NCBI RefSeq assembly: GCF_907163085.1
Contig: NZ_CAJQTX010000009.1
Span: 434,001 to 498,000, forward strand
Source: Candidatus Accumulibacter sp. ACC003
GTDB taxonomy: Bacteria > Pseudomonadota > Gammaproteobacteria > Burkholderiales > Rhodocyclaceae
Direction of reading: 5' to 3'
DNA: 64,000 nucleotides
Position 1 is the first letter of the stretch; each line of letters opens with the position of its first letter. Below are positions 37,512 through 51,622 of the stretch, piece after piece. Both the position numbers and the translations under genes were made by a program. Below the pieces are notes generated by a model. The model was not told the DNA's origin. It was given only the letters and a program-made list of their open reading frames with translations, and made no database searches.

Positions 37512-40127
37512 ATGAAGAACTCGCACCTGACCAGTAAGCTCGAGAAGGTACTTGGCGCCGATCCTGAGGGTCGTCTGGAAGAACTGCTGAGCGCGCTCGC
37601 CGGGCAGGCTCCCGAACTGGCGGTGGCCGTCACTGGCGTTCTCGAAACGTCCGAAAATCTGCTTGCCAAGTATGGCCGCTTGTTCACCGTGCAAGCCGAG
37701 CTCTCGGGTGACGCTTTTTCCGATTGGCATCTTGGCCGCGGGCGCATCGAGTCCGGTCGTGGCTGGAAAAAACTTCTCGGCTATGCTGAAGACGAACTTG
37801 CCGACAGCGTCGCGGCCTGGTGCAAGCTTGCTCACGCCGACGATCTGCGAGCGTTCAACGCCGTTGTTGCCGTGCACGCGCAGGCCAAATCGCCGCTTTT
37901 CCAGTGCATGTGCCGGATGCGTACCAAGGCCGGTCACTGGCAATGGCTGCTGCTGAAAGGTCGCATCATCGCCCGCGATGAACAAGGCCAACCTTTGCGT
38001 TTGCTGCTGCTGCAGCGCGACATCACCGACTTCAAGGACGCCGAGCAAGCGGCTCTGGTCGCCAAGGAAGTGGCCGAAAGGGCCAACCAGGCACGCGGCA
38101 CTTTCCTGGCCAACATGAGCCACGAGATCCGTACGCCGATGAATGGCATCATCGGCATGACCGACCTGGCGCTCGACACGCAACTCGATGCCGAGCAGCG
38201 GCACTATCTGCGAACGGTCAAATCCTCGGCCGAGTCGCTGTTGGCGATCGTCAATGACATCCTCGACTTCTCCAAGATCGAAGCCGGCAAGCTGCACTTT
38301 GAAAAACTGCCGTTCGCCTTGTCGAGCGTGGTATTCGACGCCGCCCGCGCGCAGGCGGTGATGGCTCACAAAAAAGGCCTGGAAGTCGTTGTCACGGTGG
38401 CCCAGGACGCCCCCGCCAAAGTGATAGGCGACCCGGCGCGACTCCGTCAGGTACTCGCCAATCTCGTCGGCAATGCGATCAAGTTCACCGCCAGTGGCGA
38501 AATCGAGGTGGCGGTGTCGCTCGATGGCTATGCGGGCGAATCGGCGCTCGTCCGTTTTGCCGTTCGTGATACCGGCATTGGCATCCCGGCGGCGCGGCAG
38601 AAAGCAATTTTCGAGGCATTTTCACAAGCTGACGATTCGACCACGCGGCGCTTCGGCGGCACCGGGCTGGGCCTGACAATCTGTGGGCACCTGATTCAGA
38701 TGATGAACGGCCGGCTGTGGCTGGAGAGCATTGAAGGTAAGGGTTCTTGCTTCTCCTTTACAGCTCGCTTCGGCGTCGATTCGAGCAGCGCAGCCGCCCC
38801 CCCGGCCGCCCAGTTCGCCGGCCAGCGCGCACTCCTTCTCGAGCACCATCCGGCCGTCGCCGCACAGCTCAAGGGGCTACTCGCGCAAGCCGGCATCGAG
38901 GCCACCGCGATCAAGGATGCCCAGGCGGCGCTGCCGACGATCGAGAAATCACGAAGGCTTGGCTTTCCGTACGACTACGTGCTGGTCGACGCGCTGATGC
39001 CGGCACCCGGAGGCATGGCCCTGGCCGAGTCGTGGCAGGGCCGCGCCGGCCACGAAAAGTTGATCGTACTGCTTACCACCGAGCAGCAGCGGCAAGACCT
39101 CGAACGTCTACGCCAGCTCAAGGTCGGCACCCATCTGGTCAAACCGATCGCCCCTGACGATCTACTGGCGGCGTTGCTGCTGGTCTCTGGCGGCGCCGAG
39201 CAGGCGACGCTGATGCTGGCGCCTTTCGACTTCGAAATACCGAAAGCGACGAGCAACTCGCGCCGTATCGAAGCCTTGCTCGTTGAAGACAACCCGGTCA
39301 ACCAGGAGTTGGCCAAGCGGCTGCTGGAGAAACGTGGCTACAAGGTCACCCTGGCCAACAACGGCGCCGAAGCACTTGAGTGCTTTGAACGGCAAAGCTT
39401 CGATCTGATCCTGATGGACATGCAGATGCCGGTGATGGGCGGCATCGAGGCGACCGAATCGATACGCGCCCGCGAGATGCGGCGCAGCTGGGTCGTCTCC
39501 CACGGATTCAAAGCGGTGAGCATCATCGCCATGACCGCAAATGCCATGGAAGGCGACCGCGAGCGCTGCCTGGACGCGGGCATGAACGATTACGTGACCA
39601 AACCGATCAGACCACAAGAGCTGTACGCGACCATCGATCGCTGCCTGGCGGATGGCGACGGCGACGAGCCGGCGCCGCCCGCGCCGGAACCCGAGCTCAC
39701 GACCACTTCGCTCGACCTGGCGGCGGCAGCTCGCGACCTGGGTGATCGCGAGCTGGTGCTGACCATGGCCGGCATGCTGCTCGCCGAATGGGAGCAACAT
39801 CTGACACGGATCAAATCGAGTGTGCAGGACCGCGACGCAGCGCAATTGGCGATGGCCGCGCACACCCTGAAGAGCCTGCTCGCCATGTTTCACGCCGAGC
39901 GCGCGCGACGGCTGGCGCTCGATCTCGAGCTGGCCGCCGGCCAGTCGTCCAGCGAAGCGCTTGATTGGTCGCGTTGCGCGCGACTGGCCGAGGCACTGTC
40001 CGAGGAAATGTCTCGTCTGAAGCCCGAAATGGAGCTCTTCGTGCGTGGCGGCGCGACCGCCCAGCGCGACGCTGCAGCGCTGGACAAGGCGCCGCGCCGC
40101 CCGGCAAACGCTCGCCGCGGGGCGTAA
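37512..40127 (+). CDS. Soluble hybrid sensor histidine kinase with PAS, two REC and HPt domains
   Basis: Phosphorelay protein of 871 residues from the ATG at 37512 (an in-frame TTG at 37473 overlaps dapB). No transmembrane helix, so cytoplasmic. Order: N-terminal helices, a PAS domain (about 75-190), HisKA with the phospho-His H204 in [10 protein letters not shown], HATPase with [10 protein letters not shown] and [11 protein letters not shown]1 with D493 in VLVDALMP but a non-canonical EHHP in place of the acidic pair, a full REC2 with VEDNPVN, phospho-Asp D636 and the TKPIRP Lys, then HPt with H784 in AAHTLKSLL. The layout resembles BarA-like kinases. Signal and partner unknown. Confidence 0.93.
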   Translation: MKNSHLTSKLEKVLGADPEGRLEELLSALAGQAPELAVAVTGVLETSENLLAKYGRLFTVQAELSGDAFSDWHLGRGRIESGRGWKKLLGYAEDELADSVAAWCKLAHADDLRAFNAVVAVHAQAKSPLFQCMCRMRTKAGHWQWLLLKGRIIARDEQGQPLRLLLLQRDITDFKDAEQAALVAKEVAERANQARGTFLANMSHEIRTPMNGIIGMTDLALDTQLDAEQRHYLRTVKSSAESLLAIVNDILDFSKIEAGKLHFEKLPFALSSVVFDAARAQAVMAHKKGLEVVVTVAQDAPAKVIGDPARLRQVLANLVGNAIKFTASGEIEVAVSLDGYAGESALVRFAVRDTGIGIPAARQKAIFEAFSQADDSTTRRFGGTGLGLTICGHLIQMMNGRLWLESIEGKGSCFSFTARFGVDSSSAAAPPAAQFAGQRALLLEHHPAVAAQLKGLLAQAGIEATAIKDAQAALPTIEKSRRLGFPYDYVLVDALMPAPGGMALAESWQGRAGHEKLIVLLTTEQQRQDLERLRQLKVGTHLVKPIAPDDLLAALLLVSGGAEQATLMLAPFDFEIPKATSNSRRIEALLVEDNPVNQELAKRLLEKRGYKVTLANNGAEALECFERQSFDLILMDMQMPVMGGIEATESIRAREMRRSWVVSHGFKAVSIIAMTANAMEGDRERCLDAGMNDYVTKPIRPQELYATIDRCLADGDGDEPAPPAPEPELTTTSLDLAAAARDLGDRELVLTMAGMLLAEWEQHLTRIKSSVQDRDAAQLAMAAHTLKSLLAMFHAERARRLALDLELAAGQSSSEALDWSRCARLAEALSEEMSRLKPEMELFVRGGATAQRDAAALDKAPRRPANARRGA

Positions 40128-40164
40128 TCAGCATCAGTGACGCCCAAAGAGCGGTCTGCTCCGG

Positions 40165-40222
40165 TATAATTCCGGGGCTTGCAAAGATCCGAGCGGGAGG
40201 GCTGTACGCCCGTCCCGCTTTT
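40165..40222 (+). promoter_or_regulatory. carA promoter -10 and leader hairpin (candidate attenuator)
   Basis: TATAAT at 40165-40170, no clear -35 box. Downstream, 40192-40219 folds as AGCGGGA-GGGC / GCCC-(G)-TCCCGCT followed by TTTT, a terminator-like hairpin located before the carA start at 40281. Pyrimidine-dependent attenuation of carAB is known elsewhere; here it is only suggested. The hairpin could instead end transcription from the kinase gene. Confidence 0.5.
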
Positions 40223-40280
40223 GCGTATCTATAGCCCGGATCGGCGAAGCATTCACCCGCAGCATCAACAGGAGTCTTTC

Positions 40281-41421
40281 GTGTCCTTGCTACCCACTCT
40301 TCCGCCGGCGCTACTCGCTCTGGCCGATGGGACGGTTTTCCGCGGTCAGGCCATCGGTGCCGGCGGCAGCACCAGCGGCGAGCTCGTGTTCAATACGGCG
40401 ATGACGGGCTACCAGGAGATCCTCACCGATCCCTCGTACTGCCGTCAGATCGTCACCCTCACCTACCCCCACATCGGCAATGTCGGCTGCAACGCCGAGG
40501 ACTTCGAATCGCGCGGCAACTATGCCGCCGGCTTGGTTATTCGCGAGTTGCCGATTCGCGCCGAGAGCTGGCGCCTGCAGGAGACACTGCCCGCGTATCT
40601 GCAGAAACACGGCGTCGTCGCCATTGCCGGCATCGATACGCGCAAACTGACGCGCATCCTCCGCGAAAAAGGCGCCCAGGCGGCGTGCATCATGGCCGGC
40701 GACCTTGATGAGCAGCGAGCCATCGCCGAAGCCCGCGCTTTTCCGGGCCTGGCCGGCATGGACCTCGCCAAGGTCGTCAGCACCAGCGAGCCCTACCAGT
40801 GGAACCTTGGCGAATGGACGCTCACTGGCCAGAGCGCCAGTCCACCAGCGCGCCTGCACGTCGTTGCCTACGATTTCGGCGTCAAGCACAACATCTTGCG
40901 GATGCTGGTCGACCGCGGCTGCAAGCTGACTGTCGTGCCGGCACAAACCTCGGCGGCCGAGGTCCTCGCGAGCCGACCCGACGGCGTCTTCCTGTCCAAC
41001 GGCCCCGGCGATCCGGAACCGTGCGACTACGCGATTGCGGCCATCCGCGAGCTGCTCGAACGCCGTATTCCGACCTTCGGCATCTGCCTCGGTCACCAAC
41101 TCCTGGCACTGGCGTCCGGCGCCAGGACGGTGAAGATGAAGTTCGGCCATCACGGCGCCAACCATCCGGTCAAGGATCTGCGCAGCGGCCAGGTGCTGAT
41201 CAGCAGCCAGAACCACGGCTTTGCTGTCGACGCCGAGACGCTGCCAGCGAATCTGCTGGCGACGCACGTTTCGCTTTTCGATGGTTCCCTGCAGGGGATT
41301 TCCCGCAGCGACGTACCGGCGTTTTCTTTCCAGGGCCACCCTGAAGCCAGCCCCGGGCCGCACGACATCGCCCATCTGTTCGACCGTTTCGTCCAGATGA
41401 TGCTAGACACAAAGGCGCAAC

Positions 41422-41438
<17 letters not shown>
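40281..41438 (+). CDS. carA: Carbamoyl-phosphate synthase small subunit
   Basis: Glutaminase subunit of 385 residues that supplies ammonia to CarB. N-terminal CPSase domain ([34 protein letters not shown]) and C-terminal class I glutamine amidotransferase with the nucleophile Cys in [15 protein letters not shown] and the catalytic His-Glu in [13 protein letters not shown]. Start is GTG with AGGAG eight bases before; the open frame upstream has no family match. It overlaps carB by 17 bases. Confidence 0.97.
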
Positions 41439-44628
<3,190 letters not shown>

Positions 44629-44639
44629 TTAACCCATAG

Positions 44640-44677
44640 AACCGTCGCCACAAGCCAGCGGGCGAGCGGCGGCGGTT
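44640..44677 (+). promoter_or_regulatory. Hairpin between carB and greA
   Basis: AACCGTCGCC (44640-44649) pairs with GGCGGCGGTT (44668-44677) with one G-U, 20 bases before the greA ATG and with only TTT after it. It could be a weak terminator or hide the greA ribosome-binding region. Confidence 0.4.
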
Positions 44678-44697
44678 TATCGTTGGCAGGCAAAGAC

Positions 44698-45174
44698 ATG
44701 ACCAAGATCCCTCTGACCGTCAAGGGCGCTGAAAAGCTCGGCGCCGAACTGCATCACCTGAAGACCGTGGAACGCCCGCAGACCATCGCGGCAATCGCCG
44801 AGGCACGCTCGCACGGCGACCTCTCGGAGAACGCCGAATACGATGCGGCCAAGGAAAAACAAGGCTTTGTCGAAGGCCGCATCCAGGAAGTCGAAGGAAA
44901 ACTCGCCAATGCGCAGATCATCGACCCGAAGCTGCTCGCCGCCGACGGACGTTGCGTTTTCGGCGCCACGGTCGATCTCGACGATCAGGATTCCGGTGCT
45001 CGCGTCAGCTATCAGATCGTTGGTGAGGACGAAGCCGATATCAAGGACGGCAAGATCTCGATCAACTCGCCGATCGCCCGTGCGCTGATCGGCAAGTTCG
45101 CTGGCGATATCGCCGAGGTGCAAGCGCCCGGCGGCGTTCGCGAGTACGAGATTGTCGCCGTACGTTACGAATAG
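44698..45174 (+). CDS. greA: Transcription elongation factor GreA
   Basis: 158 residues. The N-terminal coiled coil has [17 protein letters not shown], the GreA tip with acidic residues that stimulates RNA polymerase transcript cleavage. C-terminal FKBP-like domain ends in [12 protein letters not shown] 44698 gives the standard length; a TTG five codons upstream is the other choice. Downstream of carB, probably cotranscribed with DUF4149. Confidence 0.97.
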   Translation: MTKIPLTVKGAEKLGAELHHLKTVERPQTIAAIAEARSHGDLSENAEYDAAKEKQGFVEGRIQEVEGKLANAQIIDPKLLAADGRCVFGATVDLDDQDSGARVSYQIVGEDEADIKDGKISINSPIARALIGKFAGDIAEVQAPGGVREYEIVAVRYE

Positions 45175-45182
45175 GCCGACCA

Positions 45183-45647
45183 ATGCGACGCCTTGCCGAT
45201 GCGCTGTACGACATCGTGCTGACACTGTGGGTCGGTGGCCAGTGGGCGATCGGCTATCTGGTCGCCCCCACGCTGTTCGCCGCACTCGCTAACGACCGTC
45301 GCTTGGCAGGCTCGCTCGCCGGCCGCCTTTTCGAGTTGATCGGCTGGGTCGGCCTGGCCTGCGCGTCGTACCTGCTGCTGTTCCTGTTGCTACGCATGGG
45401 TACGCTTGCCCTGCGCCGCTGGAACTTCTGGCTGATCGTCGGGATGCTGCTGCTGACCGTCGTCAGCGTCTTCGGCATTCAGCCGCTACTTGCCCAACTC
45501 AAGGCCGACGCCTTGCCGCGCGAAGCGATGGAGAGCGTCTTGCACAACCGCTTCGCCACCTGGCATGGCGTGTCGAGCGTCCTCTATCTGGTGCAGAGCG
45601 TCCTCGGGCTGTTATTGGTGACCGGTTTCCGGCGCGACGCGAAGTAG
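45183..45647 (+). CDS. DUF4149 membrane protein
   Basis: 154 residues with four predicted membrane helices (about 8-30, 45-67, 80-98, 127-146) and the DUF4149 features LWVGGQWAIGYLVAPTLFAAL at the start and HGVSSVLYLVQSVLGL at the end. Starts 8 bases after greA. Commonly found beside greA in betaproteobacteria; function unknown. Confidence 0.87.
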   Translation: MRRLADALYDIVLTLWVGGQWAIGYLVAPTLFAALANDRRLAGSLAGRLFELIGWVGLACASYLLLFLLLRMGTLALRRWNFWLIVGMLLLTVVSVFGIQPLLAQLKADALPREAMESVLHNRFATWHGVSSVLYLVQSVLGLLLVTGFRRDAK

Positions 45648-45720
45648 GGTCCCGTACAGTGGCCACAGACACCACCCGCGTGGCGCCAGGTCTCCAGCGT
45701 GGCGCTGGCCGGCAGCGCTC

Positions 45721-46080
45721 TCAGTTCCCGGAATTCCCCTGGAAGCTGCGTTTGCTACGACGCGGCTCGGCACGTCGCGGGCGGGGCTTGGCGCCTTGCG
45801 CCTGCGCGTCTGTTTGCGGGCGCCAGATCACCAGCAGCTTGCCGATATGCTGAACCGGCGCGGCAGCCAATTGCTCGCAGAGCGTCGCGAGGAACTGTTC
45901 ACGGACTTGCCGATCGTCGTTATAGACACGGATCTTGATCAATTCGTGACTGATGAGGTTGGCGTCGACTTCCCTGACGACCGATTCGGAGAGGCCGTTC
46001 TGGCTTATCGAGACCACCGGCTGTAGGGAATGAGCGCGAGCACGCAGAGCGCGGCGCTCGTCGGAGCTGAGATTGAGCAT
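45721..46080 (-). CDS. yhbY: YhbY-family RNA-binding protein (CRM domain)
   Basis: 119 residues. CRM/YhbY fold with LSSDERRALRARAHSLQPVVSISQNGLSESVV and the GKLLVIWRP end, followed by a basic, Arg-rich tail. YhbY is associated with ribosome assembly. Start ATG at 46080 fits the usual ML-L..ERR start and follows AAGG nine bases upstream. Divergent from rlmE; repeat copy R3 lies between. Confidence 0.93.
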   Translation of the reverse strand: MLNLSSDERRALRARAHSLQPVVSISQNGLSESVVREVDANLISHELIKIRVYNDDRQVREQFLATLCEQLAAAPVQHIGKLLVIWRPQTDAQAQGAKPRPRRAEPRRSKRSFQGNSGN

Positions 46081-46106
46081 GCGGGACACCTTTTCTTAAG
46101 GAACGC

Positions 46107-46199
46107 ATTCTAATGTGAAAGTCGCTTCCGCGACTGACGAATCTCGATTCTCCCCGCTGCGGGAGAAAGACCGGGGACGTCACCGATTGTCATGACCTT
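46107..46199 (-). repeat. Dispersed composite palindromic element, copy R3
   Basis: On the minus strand: GGTCATGACA near 46190, a CTCCCGC..GGGGAG hairpin (46157-46172), TTCGTCAGTCGCGGAAGCGAC (core), TTTCACAT and TAGAAT (46107-46112). It points at yhbY, whose ATG is 27 bases on. Confidence 0.7.
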
Positions 46200-46214
46200 G
46201 GCGGGTTTCAAGCA

Positions 46215-46835
46215 ATGAATCGAAGCAGATCGAGCAGCGCGTGGTTGAACGAACACGTGAACGACGCCTACGTACAGAAGGCACGAGCGGCTGGCTATCG
46301 CTCGCGCGCCTCGTACAAACTGATGGAGATCGACGACAAGGATCGCCTGATCCGCGCCGGCGAGGTGATCGTCGATCTCGGCGCCGCCCCCGGCGGCTGG
46401 TCGCAGGTGGCGGCCAAGCGACAACAGGGCCAGGGTCGAGTGCTCGCCCTCGACCTGCTCGAAATGGAAGCGGTGCGTGGCGTCACCTTCCTGCAAGGCG
46501 ACTTTCGCGAGACCGACGTCCTGCAGCAGCTGGAAACAATGCTCGGCGGCGAGCAGGTGGGGCTTGTTCTTTCGGACATGTCACCCAATATATCGGGGAT
46601 AGCGCTCTGCGACCAGGCCCGGATGATGCACCTTGCCGAGCTGAGTCTGGAATTCGCGCGCCACTGGCTGAAACCGGACGGCGCCTTCCTGGTCAAACTT
46701 TTTCAGGGTCACGGCTTCAGTGATTTCCTGCAAGAAATGCGGCAGGTGTTCAAGACCGTTTCCTCACGCAAGCCGGATGCTTCACGCGACCGCAGCCCGG
46801 AGGTCTATTTGCTGGGCAAGACCTTGAAAACTTGA
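46215..46835 (+). CDS. rlmE: 23S rRNA (uridine-2'-O-)methyltransferase RlmE (FtsJ/RrmJ)
   Basis: 206-residue SAM-dependent enzyme methylating U2552 of 23S rRNA. Catalytic set visible: Lys in RASYKLMEID, SAM motif VDLGAAPGGWSQVA, Asp in LSDMSPNISG, Lys in LVKLFQG and Glu in PEVYLLGK. Length standard. First gene of the rlmE-ftsH-folP-glmM run. Confidence 0.97.
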   Translation: MNRSRSSSAWLNEHVNDAYVQKARAAGYRSRASYKLMEIDDKDRLIRAGEVIVDLGAAPGGWSQVAAKRQQGQGRVLALDLLEMEAVRGVTFLQGDFRETDVLQQLETMLGGEQVGLVLSDMSPNISGIALCDQARMMHLAELSLEFARHWLKPDGAFLVKLFQGHGFSDFLQEMRQVFKTVSSRKPDASRDRSPEVYLLGKTLKT

Positions 46836-46954
46836 GAGCATCGGCGATGTCGTCTTTGCTGCAGCAGGCGCGAATCGGTTTACAATGCTGAGTTCGTGGT
46901 ATGGCAGCGCTTCCGGCGACATCGTCGCCCGGGCAACGTAGAAGAGGTGAAGTA

Positions 46955-48841
<1,887 letters not shown>

Positions 48842-48924
48842 GTGCGCTGGTCTAGCGCCAGACGCGCGCCGAAGCGCGCGTCCTCGGCGCCTTCGAGGCT
48901 TCCATCGGCCGCGGGCACCTCGGC

Positions 48925-49761
48925 GTGACACTCCGCTGCGGCAACTTTTCGCTGTCGCTGCAGCGGCCGCTGTTGATGGGCATTGTCAATCTGACTCCCG
49001 ACTCGTTCTCCGGCGACGGGCTGGCGAACGATACCGCGCGCGCACTGGCGCACGCTCGCCAGCAGATTGACGCCGGCGCCGACCTGCTTGACATTGGCGC
49101 CGAGTCGTCCCGCCCGGGCGCTGTTCCGACCGCAGAGGACGAAGAGCTGCGGCGCCTGCTGCCCGTTCTCGAGGCCCTCAACGGCTGCGGTATACCAATC
49201 TCGGTTGACACCTACAAGCCGGCGGTGATGCGCGCGGCTCTGGCCCACGGCGCGTCGATGATCAACGACATCCACGCCTTGCGCGTGCCGGGCGCGATCG
49301 CCGCCGTTGCCGACAGCGACTGCGCGATTTGTCTGATGCATATGCAAGGCGCGCCATCGAGCATGCAGGAGCAGCCGGCTTACCAGGACGTTGCCAGCGA
49401 GGTACAGGCCTTCCTCCGCGCACGCGTCACGGCGGCCAGAGCAGCCGGCATCGCCGCAGATCGTCTGGTCCTCGACCCGGGCTTTGGCTTCGGCAAGACG
49501 CTGCAGCACAATCTGGAGCTGCTGCGCGCGCTCGCCGACTTGTCGTTTGACGGACTGCCGATGCTCGCCGGCATTTCACGGAAGTCGATGCTCGGTGCAA
49601 TTACCGGACGTCCGGCCGACCGTCGACTGCCAGCGAGTCTCGCGGCTGCCTTGCTGGCCGTGCAGCGTGGCGCAAAGATACTGCGCGTGCACGACGTTGC
49701 CGAAACCAGCGATGCCTTGGCCATCTGGCAGGCCGTAGACGGCGGGCTGCAGCAACCGTAA
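48925..49761 (+). CDS. folP: Dihydropteroate synthase
   Basis: Folate enzyme of 278 residues joining 4-aminobenzoate and the pterin diphosphate. GIVNLTPDSFSGDG, LDIGAESSRPGA, MINDIHALRV, CLMHMQGAPSSMQ and FGFGKTLQHNLELL are family motifs including the pterin and phosphate sites. Start GTG (family length). Located between ftsH and glmM as usual in proteobacteria. Confidence 0.96.
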   Translation: MTLRCGNFSLSLQRPLLMGIVNLTPDSFSGDGLANDTARALAHARQQIDAGADLLDIGAESSRPGAVPTAEDEELRRLLPVLEALNGCGIPISVDTYKPAVMRAALAHGASMINDIHALRVPGAIAAVADSDCAICLMHMQGAPSSMQEQPAYQDVASEVQAFLRARVTAARAAGIAADRLVLDPGFGFGKTLQHNLELLRALADLSFDGLPMLAGISRKSMLGAITGRPADRRLPASLAAALLAVQRGAKILRVHDVAETSDALAIWQAVDGGLQQP

Positions 49762-49863
49762 CAAGGCTCAAGGTGCTTCATTTTGCGGCCACCGCTACGG
49801 ATTTAAGTAGAATAGTGGGGATTGGACAAGCGTCCACACTTTGCGATCAAGGGGAGAAGAATC

Positions 49864-51231
49864 TTGGGCAGAAAGTATTTCGGCACCGACGGCGTGCGTG
49901 GGCGTGTCGGCGAAGACCCCATCACACCTGATTTCGTCATGCGCCTGGGGCATGCGACCGGACGGGTGCTCGCTGCCCGTGTCAGCGAGAGCAGCCGCTT
50001 CAAGGCCGGCGAGCGGCCAGCCGTGCTGATCGGCAAGGACACCCGGGTCTCCGGCTACATGCTCGAAGCGGCGCTCGAAGCAGGCTTTGCGGCAGCCGGC
50101 GTCGATGTCTGCCTGGTCGGGCCGATGCCGACTCCAGCCATCGCCTACCTGACGCGCGCCTTGCGCCTGCAGGCCGGCATCGTCATTTCTGCGTCACACA
50201 ACCCTTACTACGATAACGGAATAAAATTCTTTTCGGCGCGGGGCACCAAGCTGCCCGACGAGATGGAGTCCGAGATCGAAGCAATGCTCGACGAACCGCT
50301 GACCTGCGTGCCATCGGCCGCTCTCGGCCGCGCCCGCCGGATTGACGACGCCGACGGCCGCTATATCGAGTTCTGCAAGAGCACGTTTCCATTTGAACTC
50401 GACTTGCGCGGGCTGAAGATCGTCGTCGATTGCGCCAACGGCGCGGCCTACCACATTGCAGCGCACGTCTTTCACGAGCTGGGAGCCGAGGTCAGCACCA
50501 TCGGCAGCGAACCCAACGGCCTCAACATCAATCAGGACGTCGGCGCAACGGCGCCAGCGGCCCTGCGTGCAGCGGTCCTCGCACAGGCGGCCGACCTCGG
50601 CATCGCGCTTGACGGCGACGCTGACCGCGTACTGATGGTAGACGCCGCAGGCAATCTCTACGATGGCGACCAGCTGCTGCTGGCGGTCGTCCGCAGCCGC
50701 CTGCGCCAGGGCCCGGTCGCCGGTGTGGTGGGTACCTTGATGAGCAACCTGGCGCTCGAGCACGCGCTGGAAAGGCTCAAGATACCGTTTGTTCGAAGCG
50801 CCGTTGGCGACCGCTACGTCATGGACGCCTTGCGCCAGAAGGGATGGCTCTACGGTGGCGAGAACTCGGGCCATATCCTTTGTCTCGACCGGCACTCGAC
50901 CGGTGACGGCATCGTCTCGGCGCTGCAGGTTCTTTCCGCGCTGCGTGAAGCGGGAGGAAGCCTGCAGCAGCTGCTCAGCGATCTCAAGCTCTACCCGCAA
51001 GTCCTGATCAACGTTGCCCTGAGCAAGGGCTTCCCATGGCAGAACCACCCCCTGATCGGCGCGGTGCTCGGCGAGGTCGAGAGCGAACTCGACGGCTGCG
51101 GCCGGGTGCTCCTGCGTGCCTCGGGGACAGAGCCGCTGCTGCGCGTGATGGTCGAGGGTCAGGACTCGCAAACGGTTACCCTGAGCGCCGAAAAACTGGC
51201 TGCCGCCGTACGGCAGGCGGTGGCCGGGTAA
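49864..51231 (+). CDS. glmM: Phosphoglucosamine mutase, TTG start
   Basis: 455-residue enzyme interconverting glucosamine-6-P and glucosamine-1-P for peptidoglycan. The phospho-Ser lies in [15 protein letters not shown] (S111), the metal loop is LDGDADRV and the sugar loop GGENSGH. The TTG at 49864 gives the usual [12 protein letters not shown] start with GGGGAGAAG before it; an earlier in-frame TTG is less likely. A weak stem (51249-51268) without a T-run lies after it. Confidence 0.96.
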   Translation: MGRKYFGTDGVRGRVGEDPITPDFVMRLGHATGRVLAARVSESSRFKAGERPAVLIGKDTRVSGYMLEAALEAGFAAAGVDVCLVGPMPTPAIAYLTRALRLQAGIVISASHNPYYDNGIKFFSARGTKLPDEMESEIEAMLDEPLTCVPSAALGRARRIDDADGRYIEFCKSTFPFELDLRGLKIVVDCANGAAYHIAAHVFHELGAEVSTIGSEPNGLNINQDVGATAPAALRAAVLAQAADLGIALDGDADRVLMVDAAGNLYDGDQLLLAVVRSRLRQGPVAGVVGTLMSNLALEHALERLKIPFVRSAVGDRYVMDALRQKGWLYGGENSGHILCLDRHSTGDGIVSALQVLSALREAGGSLQQLLSDLKLYPQVLINVALSKGFPWQNHPLIGAVLGEVESELDGCGRVLLRASGTEPLLRVMVEGQDSQTVTLSAEKLAAAVRQAVAG

Positions 51232-51281
51232 GGCGCTAGCCGCGATGCCTCGGCACGCGCCTGCCGAGCAGCCTGGCGACC

Positions 51282-51545
51282 TCAGTCCTCACCCTCGTGA
51301 ACTCCATACTCGCGGTCGAGCTGGCTCATGTAGCGCGCGTACCACCAGATGATCGCCAGGTAGATCAGGGGCGCGCCCTGGGCACCCATGTAAAAGCCCA
51401 GTGGGAAACCCATGAACGTGACGCTCGCCAGTTCCCGCGCAAAGAAACTGACGACGAAGCTGACCACGAACCAGAGCGTCAGCAGCCATGCGGTCGCCTT
51501 GAGGTTGCGCCGCCAATAGTCGCGATGCTTACGCCCGAGTCGCAC
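51282..51545 (-). CDS. DUF4212 small subunit of sodium/solute symporter
   Basis: 87 residues with two membrane helices (WLLTLWFVVSFVVSFFAREL and GFYMGAQGAPLIYLAIIWWYA). DUF4212 proteins accompany the VC_2705-type sodium:solute symporters. Here the gene comes after the symporter rather than before, with a 77-base gap. Confidence 0.88.
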   Translation of the reverse strand: MRLGRKHRDYWRRNLKATAWLLTLWFVVSFVVSFFARELASVTFMGFPLGFYMGAQGAPLIYLAIIWWYARYMSQLDREYGVHEGED

Positions 51546-51622
51546 GCTGCTCTCCTCCAGGGCTACCGCCGATCACCGGGGAAACCGGTGACGCCGGGCG
51601 GCCATTGCCGCTGGCCGGCGAC

